From: Omphalotus guepiniiformis
Lineage: Eukaryota; Basidiomycota; Agaricomycetes; Agaricales; Omphalotaceae
Assembly (NCBI GenBank): GCA_028554645.1
Contig: JAQOOI010000011.1
Span: forward strand, 186,001-250,000
Reading direction: 5' to 3'
DNA length: 64,000 nucleotides
Shown here: positions 33,699 through 46,191 of the stretch, one piece after another
Position numbering within the stretch: the stretch's first letter is position 1
Layout of the letters: each line of letters opens with the position of its first letter
Translations under genes and position numbers: made by a program
The notes under the pieces: generated by a model
Seen by the model: the letters and a program-made list of their open reading frames with translations, nothing else
Database searches by the model: none
What the model was told of the DNA's origin: nothing

Positions 33699-34921
33699 TC
33701 AGACTATCACTCCAGGGTCTCAATGGAACGTACCTATTTCTTTACCTAAATCAACTGCCACTGCATGTCCGTATCTCCCACATCTCACACCCAGACCATC
33801 AGGACTACGTCCACACTGTCTGGCTAGAGAGTGTCTTGTAATATGGAAACCAATTAAACAATGTAATTTTCGAGATCTTCAGGGCAGACCTATACATCTA
33901 CCAGAGAGTGATTTAGAGTGCATCCTACTGGTCCTGAGTCAATCATGGGCGGAAAACACCCAGTCAACTTATGCCACAGGGCTTCTTGTCTTCCATGTCT
34001 TCTGTGACTCTCGCAATATCCCAGAAGACCAAAGATGCCCAGCCAGTACAGACCTTATCGGTGTATGGCTTTCTACAGTAGCGGGAGCTTACTCAGGATC
34101 AGCAGTGAAGAATTATGTCTTTCGGGTACAAGCATGGCACATCATTCATGGTATGGAATGGAAGATGAACAAGGTAGAACTCGATGCTCTAATACGCTCA
34201 GCAGAGAAACTACAACCACCGGAATCAAAACGGAAAAAAAAGGCAGCCATACACCATCCCTTTCATAGAATCCATTCTGACAAAACTCAACAAAGATGAC
34301 CCATTTGATGCTGCAGTAGCCGCCTGTCTCACCACCATGTTTTATGGAGCAGCGTGAGTAGGAGAATTCACAGTTCCCAGACTGGACGCATTTGATGCTA
34401 TGAAACAGGTCACACGCACAGTGATGAGAAATGGAACAGATCAAAATGGTTATACCACCACCATCTTCCACATCCCTCACACAAAGGCCGAACCAATATC
34501 GGGAGAGGACGTGTACTGGGCCCGACAAACAGGTCCCACAGACCCGGAAGCAGCCCTTCTCAATCACTTCAGGGTAAACGAGCCGCCCTCAAACAGTCAT
34601 CTATTCGCTTACAAACATCAACAACGAGGAAAAGAAGCAAAGCTACGCCCCCTCACAAAGTCTGCTTTTGTCACCCAACTGGCCAATGCAGCGAAGGCAT
34701 GCGACCTCAACCCTCTCCAAGGACATGGCATATGGATAGGCTCGACTCTGGAGTATCTTCTACGAGGAATCCCATTCGAGGTTGTCAAGGTTTTGGGTAG
34801 ATGGAAAAGTGATGCCTTCATCACATACCTTAGGAAGCAGGCAGAAATAATGGCGCCCTATATGCAGGCAGACTTACACCAGAAATTCATAGTATACACC
34901 ATGCCTCCAGTCAGGAGATGA
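33553..34921 (+). pseudogene. Tyrosine recombinase of the YR retroelement, inactivated
   Basis: The N-terminal SAM-like core-binding domain (SQSWAENTQSTYATGLLVFH, WLSTVAGAYSGSAVKNYV, AWHIIHGMEW) is in one frame up to the A8 run at 34234-34241. The catalytic domain continues in the next frame (PYTIPFIESILTKLNKDDP..., HLFAYKHQQRG, LTKSAFVTQLANAAK, GHGIWIGSTLEYLLRG, VVKVLGRWKSDAFITYLRK, ending MPPVRR). The first catalytic Arg (family GAARxGEF) is a TGA at 34355. The Arg of HGIR is Trp (34733). The nucleophilic Tyr is kept (34826). Such recombinases integrate the circular cDNA of the element. Three lesions make this copy dead. Confidence 0.88.
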
Positions 34922-36826
34922 TAGCATTCTACTATATTACGAGCTTCCCAAAATCATTCCCATTTTATGTACCATCGAGTGAAGCATTATTGAGCATGAA
35001 ATAGTGCTTGAAACACCACAGCAGCTTCTTCTTTCATTGGGTATCCGCGGTCACTGGATGCGTCGCTGGAGACTCCTACAAAGTTGGGTATCGCAGCTGA
35101 CCGCGCTTACTGTGGGAGTCTTTCCGGGGCCCAAGGGTCTGCCGACCTTTGCCCACACCTCATAGTCTCATGTGTCTCGCTGACAAGATCAACCTAATCT
35201 CTTTCTCTTCGTACAGCTGCAGAACAAGTCTAGTCTGAAGACGTGAAAGGAGGGAAAAAAACTAAGTCACGTGGGTAAGCGTGGGAAGTCACATGGTCTC
35301 GCTTAACCGTCAATTTTTTGGCTGGATAGGTGCCGCCATAAGAACGAATTCTTCGTTACACTACGAATTCGTAAACACGCGGTGATCTCGGTGTTCGAGT
35401 CTCGAAAGATTTGTCTTGGACACTAGGACCCATTGAATTCGAGGTGAGCAAATGGTTCTCCTTATCTTTCGAGTTCAACTTTGCTTGACCCAGAATACTG
35501 GAACATACAATTATTTTCAGAAACACAATTAAATTTGTACTTTCTGTGCAATCAATTGCAATTCACTGCCAAAATTCGACTCCCTTTGCATCTTCTCCCA
35601 TGCCACTAGGTCGTTTTAGTCTGAAACAGCTCCGCATACACATATATGCCACACCATCTCGCAATCCCTCTGACTTGAGCCTTGACTGTGATGAGCTGTG
35701 AAGTTTTCTTATCTTCGATCTGTTCTTAGGCTTTCCTCATGGTATTCTTCTAGCATACATATGTCCATACTTGATTGCCAAGCACTCTTCGCTCTAGTTT
35801 CAGGAGCAAGCCGACTGCATGCCGCCACATACATCGGACCGCCTTACGGGAACTTATCTCTACGGCCCTTTCTAGAGCCATCAACTGATTCAACTCCCAA
35901 CAAAACTGGAATCTGATGGTATACATATTCACAACCACTGCGTAGGACGCTCTACATTTACTTGCGTATCACAGCATGCAGTCAGATGACCGACGGAGCG
36001 GTTCCTTTGTGGCCTTCGAGAGCCTTCCAGATGATCTCAGGGGTTCAGCTTTCATGCCTGAGGCATGGTTCGAATTTCTGAGCGCTGTCATTTCAATGCT
36101 CATAGTGCCATGATTCAGGCTATGCAACTAAGCTGGGTACGTTTACGTTACTTACACGAGACTGGTAGTCTTTCCTTATGACTGGTACTCTCTGGTAACT
36201 GTTCAGGAATGTAACTCGCGAACACTCGGGTGACCTGAACACGACCTCTCGGAGCCTCTTGGTCTCTCCGATGATGGCGTTGCTTATCGCTTAAGTTCGT
36301 GTTCCGTATATATCGTCTTGGAATGTTGGGTCCTGATCTCGGACGTTATAGCAAATCGTCGGAAATGGGTGTCTTAAGTACCAGCGCAGGTCGCAAGCAG
36401 TCGCAAGCACGGGAGAAACTGACTTTCATTCCCGATGCCAAATAGTCTTTGCTTCTGCTTCCTGGCTTTGTAGAACGAGTCTCGTTGAATCACACAATGC
36501 AGCTCAGTGACCCTGCGAGAGGCCGCATGTGATTTGCCTCCCTTGATCCCTTCTATGGCCTACGCCACATTCGACACTTATCGCGAAATATGATCTATGA
36601 ACCTTGAAGTGCTGGGAGTCTTCGTCCTGAGAATATTGAAGATACGTTCTCCCCTTTTTTCCATGTGCGTCCGTTTCCCATATGGTATTCATGAAGGTGT
36701 TATCAGCATCTTATATATAACTCAGCGGATGACGAGATTCGTCCGTCTGCTCGCAGGTGCTAGTTTTGCGGTCGACACCCCTTTCTTCCTACTGTTCTTG
36801 GCTTTCTGCCTTCATCGTTCGAAGCA
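34922..36826. other. Transition from transposon nest to gene-dense region
   Basis: No gene recognised. Short frames occur at 35698-35916 and 36597-36826 without family resemblance. The last few hundred bases should hold the OPT promoter. Confidence 0.4.
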
Positions 36827-39800
36827 ATGGCAGACCAGTATCACACAGAGGGTCCTATCATGGATAGCAACATCCTCACTAGTGTTGCTTATCAAGATCC
36901 CAAGGCGACGAAGGAAGACTTGGACTACTTCGGTGCGGAGAGAAAGAGCAGCTATGATGAAGAGGAACTCGACGTTAACGATTCGGATAAGGAATTCACG
37001 GCGAAAGGTGAGCATATCTTTGTCGTCTCTGCCCATCCTTTTGATTCAGACAAACTACAGGTGATGATAATGACCCAGCCTATAACACTATTCCGCAGAT
37101 AGTCAGGGAGATATGTGACTTTGAGGACGACCCAAACATGCCAGTATTGACATGGAGGTATGCTTTGCTTGTGCATGGTTGTAATCTGGTGGCTCACTGT
37201 CTATACGTAGATTCTTCTTCCTATCTGCGGTACTGACAGCCCTTGGAGCGTACGTACACTGTCCGCAATGAACTATTCCTCACAGCCGCTGATGACGGTT
37301 TCCATAGTTGGCTAACACAAATGGGCTTCTTCCGAGTGAGTTAAAAATACTTCTCCATGGGATCTCTCCTCGACGTTTGTTTTGTTCAGACCACCTACGT
37401 TCCATACTCGAGTGCGCTTCACCTCCTTCTCACTTTGTAGCCGTAATCTGACCGTCTTTTCTCCTTCAGTCTACTTTGTTCAGATTGCTTCCCTTTACTT
37501 TGGTCGTCTTTTGGCTGCTTCTCTACCTCAGAAGCAAATTGGGTTCGGAAAATACTACTTTGAACTGAACCCAGGTGCTTTTTCGGTGAAGGAGCATGTC
37601 GCTATAGTTCTTGCGTGCGTGGTCCTCTCAGTAGTCTAGAAGGTCATGAACTGACTCAAAAATCCCTTCAGTGCGAACACCGGAGCTACAAACAACCTCG
37701 GAGATTATGTTCTTGCGCCATTGCAGGTGTTCTACAACCAACGTAGGAGTGTTTTGCGATTTGTACGCGAGATCGATTGATAAATGTTCTCTATTAATTA
37801 CAGCGATGAACGGATGGGTACGCAATCTTGCCACATAGATGTATCGGAGACTCACTTTCTAGCGTGCACGTAACAACAGCTCGCTATTCTCTTCATGGTA
37901 AGACTCACTGACTTTAAAATTCCTACCTTTCATTTACTCGCCACCTCCCCCGCAGTTATCGTGCGTCTTCATAGGGTTTTCGTTCGCATCTTTTGCACGG
38001 ATCTTCCTCGTTGAAAACCCAAATACCATGTATGTAACTCTTCTCAGTTTGAAGTTCAACTCTGAACCGCACTCTTCCGATACCCGGTATTCTTCCTCTT
38101 AATCAGGTTTCCAATCAGTAAGCTTCCTGCATGATGCTCAAACTCCCGAGCCGCGATCTCACCTCCGATCCAAATAGCTCTCCAGCAAGCTGCGGTGTTT
38201 AATGCAATGCGCAACTCACTTGCAGAAGATTCATTCACGGCAAAGAAGCAAATGCGCGTGTTTTGGTGGGTCATCTTAATCTTCTTTTGCTGGCAATTCC
38301 TCCCGGAAGTGAGTACTTCTCCGATGACCTCCCGTGATCCGACTGAACCCTTTTCGTTCTGTATCAGTATGTTTTCCCGTTCACGTCTTCACTTGCTATG
38401 CTTTGTTGGTTCTCCAAGAACCCTACGGTCCAATTCCTTGGTACGCAGCTTCTTGGCATTCGCGAGTTTAAATTCTGAGCTTGAATGCAGGATCGGGTCT
38501 CGGAGGTTCCGGCCTGCTTACCTTTACACTCGATTGGTCGAACATTGGCTCGCAATTGGTCTACTACCCTTATTGGGCCCAGATCAACCTTTTCGTTGCG
38601 TCAGTCATAGCTGCTTGGATTCTAGTTCCTATCGGATTCTTCACTGGTGCATGGAACTCGGATCAGTATCCAATTCAGACCCAGACGTTGTATCTTAGAA
38701 ATGGCTCCAAGGTTAGTTTTATTTCAGATTTTCTCCAATCTCAGCTAATGCAGAACTTCCGCGGTGTGTAGTATCCGACAGCATCCCTTATGACGGCTAG
38801 CTTTGGCTTGAATGAGACTCTGTTCGATGAGATAGGGCCACCAATGATGTCTGCACAACTGCGCTGGTCTTGTACGTCCCTGGAAAACTATCCGTTCCTG
38901 ATACTGTGAGAGCGTTTACTGAATTCATCATTGTAGACTTCTTCGCCTACGTTGCATATGTCGGTTCGTTCGTGACCTGTGCCTTGTTCCAAGGTCCGAC
39001 TATCTGGAAAACTTTCAAGAAGCAAATGAAATCAGAAAACTCCGAAGACAAGCTTACTCAGATCATTCGCCAGTACCCACCCATTCCAATTTGGTGGAAT
39101 TTGGTTTTGTTCATGTCAGTACCTCAATGTCATTCTGACAACCCGAAGTAAACGCTGATGAGCTTTGAATTAGCGTCCCTTTCGTGATTCTGATCATCCT
39201 AACTGCCAAGGGTGTTTGTACGTTTGTTCACTGTAGCAATCTGCTTTTCATGTGCTGATGAAGTGTTTCTGAAAGTGTATATGCCAATTTATATGCTATT
39301 CATTGGCGTTGCCGTTGGTGCATGCATTGTACTTCCAATGGGTTAGTACTTTCTATGACTACTGCTCATCTAACCTCAATGATCCATTCATTTCTACATC
39401 AGCCTATATTTACGCCGTTAGCGGGTATCAGATGCAAGTCGGGTACTTCAACGAGCTATTCTATGGGTACGCCATCAACGCTGGAGGATCTAGACATCCC
39501 ATTGGATCCCTGAGCTATCGTGTTATCAGCGGGCAATGTACGTTTTAACTATACCGCTGATGGTAACGATCTTACGCAAAGTCATAGGCTGGTATGAAGC
39601 TCAAAGCATGCTTGCTGACATGAAATTGTATGTCGTTTTTTAATACAATGACAGTGATGAATGATCAGAGCTGATTTCAATGTTGAATAGGGGTCATTAC
39701 GTATGTATTCAAAGACCTTGCATCCTACATTCTACCTTACTAACAACTTGCTTCCCAGTTCCATGTTCCGCCTCGGAAGGTTCTTTTGGCACAAGTTTGG

Positions 39801-40921
39801 GGAATTTGCGTCGGTGTACCAGTCAAGTGAGTTCACTTCACCCGTTCCCGTTTTCATTCATCTGACAGTTGCACTGCCTGCAGCTACGCCACAAGTGAGG
39901 TCTTCCTTCACATTCTGGTATGACAGAAAAACTAACATCGAATAGTCCTCTGGGTCTGCCAGACTAAAGGCGACGTGTTGACTGGCAAGGTGACCGATCC
40001 AAATAGGCAATGGACAGTACGTCTAATTAAGTAAACAAACCGAGTATCCCTTTTGATTTTCTTGTTACCTAGGGCCAAACACTTATCTCGCTGTACAACC
40101 AGAGTATTGCGTTTGCTCTCGTTGGACCGAAGCGCCTGTTTGATGACCCTATTTATACACCTATGGTGCGTACTTATCGTTACCATTAGCATGAGGCACT
40201 CGCTGAGGATTCAATCCTTGTGTCAGCTTTACGGATTCCTTGTCGGCGCCGTCGTTCCCATGATCCTGTATGTTCTACACCGGTTACTTCCTGCGTGGCG
40301 CTTCGACTTGTGGAGCCTTCCGATGTTCGGAGATAGGTTTGAGAGCTTGTAAGTGTTGAAGCATTGCTTGGAAGGCATTAGCATTGATATATTGATATCT
40401 TGAAATCGAATAGCTACGGTAACATCAGCGTTGATTTCTTCACGCAATTCATTTTGGGATCAGTGAATCACCTGTACTTCAAGAGATGTGGGTTTTCTTT
40501 TGATCATTCATTAATAATTGTGGCGTATACTGAAACTCGCTGTAACTAGATCGTTATGAGTTTTGGAAGAAATACGCTTATCTGTCCGGTGCTGCTGCTG
40601 ATACAGGATATAACTTGTGCGTTCCTTGGGCTCTGCTGGTCTCTGCCGGAAGAATGCTCGTACTAAGCCTTCATTGATAGTAACCTGTTGATCATCTTCA
40701 TCGCATTCAGTGCAGCGAAGACTATAACTATGCCAAACTGGGTAAGGCTCACCTTCCGTCCTTGATGCACCAGTGACATTTACTCCGTATCTCCTTTTCA
40801 GTGGGGGAATAATGCTGATTCGGTCGAGAGATGTGAGGGTTTTGTTCAAGTTTTGAAGCGATCCGTCCGATTATACTGACTGAATTCTTCCGCAGGCTTT
40901 TACGTTCCGAGTTCGAGATAA
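36827..40921 (+). CDS. Oligopeptide transporter, OPT family, many introns
   Basis: A proton-coupled plasma-membrane importer of small peptides or related metal/glutathione conjugates. The N-terminal cytosolic part is acidic; intron 1 is 37008-37060. Family signatures in order: YNTIPQIVREICDFEDDPNM, then WLTQMGFFR, VPYSIYFVQIASLYFGRLL, FELNPGAFSVKEHVAIVLA, NTGATNNLGDYVLAPLQVFY (the conserved NPG and KEH boxes of OPTs), RIFLVENPNTM, the GSGLGGSGLLTFTLDWSNIG loop, and PNWWGNNADSVER at the C-terminus, with stop at 40919-40921. About 20 short exons can be joined in frame (for example NGW | LAILFM | LSCVFIGFSF near 37810-38030). I saw no inactivating break, though some exon borders are guesses. Start ATG 36827 precedes the only long acidic leader. 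Confidence 0.88.
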
Positions 40922-41425
40922 AGGGTAATGAGTTTACGAGGGTCATAGAATCTAAACCTCAATGAACGATGTGTAATTTGCTGTAACGATTTGCTGTAAC
41001 GATACTCTTTTTCAGCATGAATGATTTCAATGAATGGAGGACTCGGGACTCCGGTGTCTAGACCACCACCCCGGCCCGCCGAATCACACGTGAAGGCCGG
41101 CCGATAATTGAATTAATAATTCGCCTGAATCTTTCCCTCTCCACCAGTCAGCGCTGCTGCCATTGTATCTTTGTATTGACCTTATGAAACCGACAACTTC
41201 TATCACTTCTGTTGCTTGATGTAAATGTTCGAAACATTGGCTTATTGGCGACCGTCAATGATACTGTAGATCATGGCATGGCTCACAGTTTCGACAGACA
41301 GAGGGGTATATGAAAGGCTCTTTCTTCTAGTATGTCCTCAATCCAAATCATCTTCACCCCAAGGGTCTTTCTGAGCTCTGTTTTCGTACATTCATACTTG
41401 CCAGCCTATACACTGATCACACGAA
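40922..41425. other. Intergenic between OPT and O-methyltransferase
   Basis: Contains CACGTG-like and CCGGCC-rich sequence around 41080-41105; no gene seen. Presumed promoter of the O-methyltransferase. Confidence 0.4.
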
Positions 41426-43605
41426 ATGTCTCAAGCTATCGACAATAGACACATTACAGCGCTTACGGATCTGATCTCGAGCGCTGTGCAAGAGGTTATC
41501 GCAGAGTATGCTGCTGTTGGACAAGCTGTTCCATCTCTAGATTCCCTCAAGCCGGGTACTTTTGATGTACCGGAGGAGACGCCTGCGAGATTGACGAAGG
41601 CGGTTCAGATCATTGAAGCTGCTTGTGCGCAGTTGAGTTACACTGTTGCGACACCTGGTCATGTTGTTGTCAATGTGCGTCGTTTGACTTGATAGATCTC
41701 ACTGTTAATGCTGAAGGGGTTTTTCTTTGGGGGGTAATGTCGTAGAAATCTCTCGAGGTGCGTGCTCAACATTGATTATATCCATTCCTGCTTCCTGACC
41801 TTTTTTTTTCGTTGAATAGCACGAAGAACCTGCGTGTTTACTCGTTGTCACCGAAGCCAAAATTGCAGACCTTTTGCTTGACAAGCCTGATGGTGTTCAC
41901 GTTGACGAGCTTGCTGCCCGTTCAGGCCTTGACGCTGGGAAATTGGCGCGAATTCTACGACTCCTTGCTACCAAACATTGCTTCCGAGAAGGTTCGATTC
42001 TTGTCGCCTTCTGCTCTCACAGTATTCCAGCTAATGCTCTGTATCAGTAAAGCCAGGTGTATTCGCTAACAACCGCCTTAGCATGAAATTGTTGTCGTCT
42101 GATACAGTATCCTCGATTGTTTGCCTTCTGTACGTGAAACTCACAAAGTATCTTGTGCGTTCTCTCAGCAGCATGCTCATACCCCATGTCATCTTTAGGA
42201 CCGACGAAAGTCTTCGCGCTTCTGCTTACCTGAACGAAACAATGACAGAACCTTCAACTAAAGATAACGGAATTCCTTTCCAGCGAGCGACGGGTTATCC
42301 ATTCTTCGAGTTTCACAAAACTGTGAGCCATTTGCTTAATCCTCAACTGCCCTCTTTTCTCAATATCTTTCACCTTTAGCCACAAGGTCTGAGGAGAGGC
42401 GAGGTTCGTGGCATTTTTTTAGCTCTGTTGGAAGTGTCTGACTCAAGGTTCCCTCTAGCGATTCCCTCGCGCTATGGTCGGATGGGGCGACGTCACGGGC
42501 AAAGCATTCCTCGAGAAAGGTGATTTGCTCTCCTTTCTTTGACCCTATTCGTAGAACTGACTTCCTCTTAGTCTATCCATGGGCGGCTCAAGCACCTGAT
42601 AGTATTATCTGTGATGTAGCAGGTGGTAATGGCCACGTTACAATGGGACTCATTAAGAGATACCCTCATCTCAAACTTGTTCTTCAGGATCAACCTCAGG
42701 TCATCGAAATGGCGCAAAAGTTCTGGACTGGATTTTTCGTTTTTGAATACCGAGCAAAGTGCGCTGACTCGGAGTATTTTCGATACGTCACGGTGTGTAG
42801 TTCTGGAACAAGGAACATCCGAGTGCTGTTGAGAAAGAGAGGGTGCGGTTCGTACCGTTTGATTTCTTCAAGGATGTTGCTGTGGAGGGTTGTGATTTTT
42901 ACTATGTGAGTCGCGGTTACAATGACGAGTTGTTGTCGTTTTGTTGACCGTAGTCGTCAATATAGATTCGATCCATCCTGTGTGTAACTTCCCTACACTC
43001 TACCAAAATTTACGTCGCTAAACCGACCTCTCCTCTTCTCCCGCAGACGTGACTGGCCTGACGCCGAAAGCCTGCTGATCCTGAAGAACGTCCGGAAAGC
43101 AATGAAACCCACAAGCAGACTTATCATCCGTATGTTCAAGTCCAAGTCCTCCCTATACCTTCTCAGATTTCTGATTTTGTCATTCTCATTCCTCGTACTG
43201 CACTACCACCCACCCATACATACTTAGATGACACCGTTCTTCGCGACGCCGTACGTCACACTGACCTTACGGACAAGGACAAGAACAAAGACACTAGCGA
43301 TGCTAGCGATGCTTCACTCGATCTCGACATAGCACCTGAACCACTTCTTCCGAATTATGGTGTCGCCCGTGTTAGGACGTACGAGCTTGATATGACTATG
43401 ATGAATCTTTTGAATTCTCAAGCGAGGACTTTACCTGAGTTTGTTGAGTTATGGTAGGAGTGATTTCGTTATGGTTATTCGATTCGAAGTGCGGCTGACG
43501 GTTTTCATTTTCGTGTTTGTTTTATGTAGTCGGCAGTGCGATTTGAAGTTTGAGAGATTGTATGAGGTTGGAGAGACGGATTTGGTCGAGTTTAGTCCTG
43601 TTTGA
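41426..43605 (+). CDS. SAM-dependent O-methyltransferase (plant COMT-like)
   Basis: Transfers methyl from S-adenosylmethionine to a hydroxyl group of a small aromatic or secondary metabolite; the substrate cannot be told. The N-terminal dimerisation helices start at ATG 41426. A 12-nt microexon (41746-41757, KSLE) is followed by the winged-helix part (LAARSGLDAGKLARILRLLA, PGVFANNRLSM). The catalytic domain has the glycine-rich SAM motif SIICDVAGGNGHVTMGLIKR and the DQPQVIEMA acidic strand end, FVPFDFFKD, then RDWPDAESLLILKNVRKAM and the C-terminal FVELCRQCDLKFERLYE. It ends at TGA 43603-43605. The C-terminal part has an unusual Asp/Ser-rich insertion (about 43275-43335). Probably intact; several introns are inferred from frame. 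Neighbour OPT is co-oriented, but no secondary-metabolite backbone gene is present. Confidence 0.85.
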
Positions 43606-43799
43606 AGGGAAGGGAAATATAAGAATGGGGTGGACCAATTCCACGTTTCAGTTTTTTTTCATCTGTGTATCCAGGATATACAACAAATATAAATACAATA
43701 TATGTACTACAGTCATAAGGATAGCGCAAAAAAAAAAAAAAATGAACGAACGAATGACTCGGAATAAAAAGTCCATGCAAGCACATCTCAAGAACTGAA

Positions 43800-46005
43800 C
43801 TAATTATCAACCGCCATATCACCCCATTCCTCATCGCCTCCACCTCCATCATCAAGACTCATCTCAAATTCCCCCCCACCACCAACATCACTCCTCCCAC
43901 TCCTCCCACTCCTCCCACCTCTCTCCATAACCTCCGCCAACCCAATCCCATTCCCACTCCCTTCCTCCCCACCACCACCATAAGGAAACCTCCTCTCCAA
44001 AAAAACCCTCTGCCACTTCTCATCCCACTCCATCTGACTCTGAAAAAACTTTCTCTTCGATTTACTCTTCGGCCCATTCCCAGCCCCAGGCCCATTCCCA
44101 ACCCCAGTACTTGACCCGAAATCGCGATCGAAATGAGCAAAACCGTCTTCGTGGGTTGGGATCTCGAAGAATTGGTTTGTCAGGACTGACATCCGGGTTT
44201 GAGTCTTTCCATGTCGGGTTGTGGTACTGGTACTGGTGTGAGTGTGATTGTGATTGTGACGCCGGGTGGTTCGACGTCGACTGGATTTAGAAGTGGTTGA
44301 TTCGTCTGATTCGGAGTAGTCGGATTCGGAGGATGTTGTTTCGGAGGATGAGTTATCTTGGAGGTGGTAGATGAATCGGGTGTGTTCTAGTGTACAAAAA
44401 GAAGGCATTGGCATTAGTATAAAAAAACAAGGAAGGTTACAACTCAACAAAAAAAAATTATACGCACGAGCAAGCTTCTCATCAAGCTCATCCCTCCCAT
44501 CCTCCTCAACTCTCACCCCTCCAATCCCAAGCCCAAGATGTCTCCCCAAACTCTCCCTAGGTACATCATGCATCCCAACACTAGGAGCCCCCTGCAACTC
44601 CCTCAAATGTTCCAACGCAACCTTCCTAACCTTATCAATCGACCCATCCTTCACATTCAAATCTTCCATATTATTAATCGCAACCTCCAACCTATACCTA
44701 GGTCCAAACCACTCAAAATACTCGTTCCACGGTAAATTAGGATCAATGGTATCTTCTATACCCAATGCACATGCAGTTTCGTATGTCCACGCTCTAGCGA
44801 CGTTTTTAACGGTGTAGCCGCCCCCGCCGAGGATCATAAGAGGGATATTGTATTTACGGACGAATTGAACGCATTGTGCGTGTCCTTGCATTGTTAGATT
44901 GAAGCAACCGAGTTTGTCGCCTGAGAGGGAGTCGGCTCCACATTGAAGAACGATGGCGGAGGGTTGAAAAACGGTTATTATTTTGGATATTATCTGTTTT
45001 CGGAGTATAAGTGTTTTTTGTGTCGAGAGAGATAAGGAGTATACCAACGTACCGGTTCAAAAACACTACGAAACGTCTCATCCGTCATCCCATCTTTCAA
45101 CGGGACATTAATCGCATACCCCTTCCCCTTCCCTCTCCCTCTATCCTCTTGAGTTCCCGTACCAGGAAAATACTCCCCGTATTTATGAAAACTACACGTC
45201 ATAACGCGGTCGGTAATGTAGAATGCCTCTTCGACACCATCACCGTGATGACAGTCAATGTCGATGTATAAAACTCTGGGGTATGTTCGTAGAAGTTCTA
45301 AAATCCCAAGAACGATATCGTTGATGTAACAAAACCCGGAAGCTTCGCGTTTTTTGGCGTGATGGAGGCCTCCGGCCCAGTTTATTGCGATGTCAGTTGC
45401 TCCGGAGGCAATTCGCCGCGCGCCGTCTGGATAGGTTCATCAGTCGAAGGTTGAGGATGTGGGTGGTTGGAAGGGATGCGTACCTATAGAACCTCCAGCT
45501 GATATGGAGCAAAATTCAAAGACGCCTTCGAAAGGTGGGTTATCGTCTCCTACTAAGACTATAGGCCAAATTCTAAAGTCAGATACATCAAGGAAGGGGG
45601 TTCACACCGAATGAAGGACTCACATCTCGAACCGTGAGATGTCAACTCCTCCGCCGTCTCAGGTGTTACTCTGTTAAGGAAATGCACGTATTCGTCGGTA
45701 TGAAAGGAGCTCATTGTTTCTGGGGTCGATCTCTTTGGTCGCTAGATACACAGAAGGGCATGAGTTGAGTTAAATGTTTTTTGGTATATAGAAGAGGATA
45801 AGGGCGTACGATTACGTGCATCTTTCCTAACATATCATATGCTGAGATTAATTCGTGAGCCATCCGTATACGATGGGGTTTCATGGGGTGACCAAGTCCG
45901 TATGTGTATGAACCGACATCGGCTGTTGGGTTTGTTAGAATTTGATGAATTGAAGAATGAAATACACTTACGGTCATAGTAATATGAAACTCTCCTTTTC
46001 GACAT
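43800..46005 (-). CDS. Class I histone deacetylase, Hos2/HDAC3-like
   Basis: Zn-dependent lysine deacetylase, nuclear, usually in corepressor complexes. Exon 1 starts at ATG 46005 ([11 protein letters not shown]). Next come [20 protein letters not shown], the zinc-site strand [16 protein letters not shown] (D-x-H ligands), [14 protein letters not shown], the [17 protein letters not shown] segment with the second Asp ligand, and LILGGGGYT...-type GGGGYTVKN with the catalytic-loop glycines. The core ends near [15 protein letters not shown]. The C-terminal extension is long, Ser/Thr, His and Gly-rich, and low in complexity, ending at TAG 43800. The [12 protein letters not shown] variant favours Hos2 over Rpd3, but this is not decisive. 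It shares its promoter with the CDK8 gene. Confidence 0.9.
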
Positions 46006-46191
46006 GGATGAAGGCAGCGCTGAGCAGCTAGAAGGGAAAGAAGGAAAGGAAGGAAGGGTGGAAAGTTCTGCTATTCAAACCGACGCGACCGTGAAAGATA
46101 AACAAGTACATACACGCAACACGCGTGGGTGACCCCTTCGCCAGAATCGCCATCGTCGACGACGACAAAGAACGATGAACAAACAGATACG
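46006..46191. promoter_or_regulatory. Bidirectional promoter, histone deacetylase / CDK8
   Basis: 186 bases separate the two divergent start codons. A purine-rich tract (AAGGGAAAGAAGGAAAGGAAGG, about 46034-46055) lies close to the deacetylase start. No TATA box seen. Confidence 0.55.

Larger units (their letters stand above)
12793..34921 (+). mobile_element. DIRS/Ngaro-type tyrosine-recombinase retroelement, dead and interrupted
   Basis: Three modules lie in the order expected for YR retroelements: a Gag-like ORF (13116-13997), RT plus RNase H (14404-16554) and, after a 16.8-kb interruption, the end of RNase H (33324-33698) and a tyrosine recombinase (33553-34921). No integrase, protease or LTR pair belongs to it. 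The RNase H frame stops matching the family at GGT 16552-16554 and resumes at GGT 33324-33326 in frame. The simplest reading is one element split by insertion. Several nonsense codons and a homopolymer frameshift make it inactive. The start given here is the conserved leader motif GTGCGGAACCTTTGACAACG; the true ends are unknown. Confidence 0.75.

Noticed and set aside
45011..45271. Plus-strand ORF of 86 codons
   Set aside because: Antisense to histone deacetylase exons whose conserved residues are clear on the minus strand.
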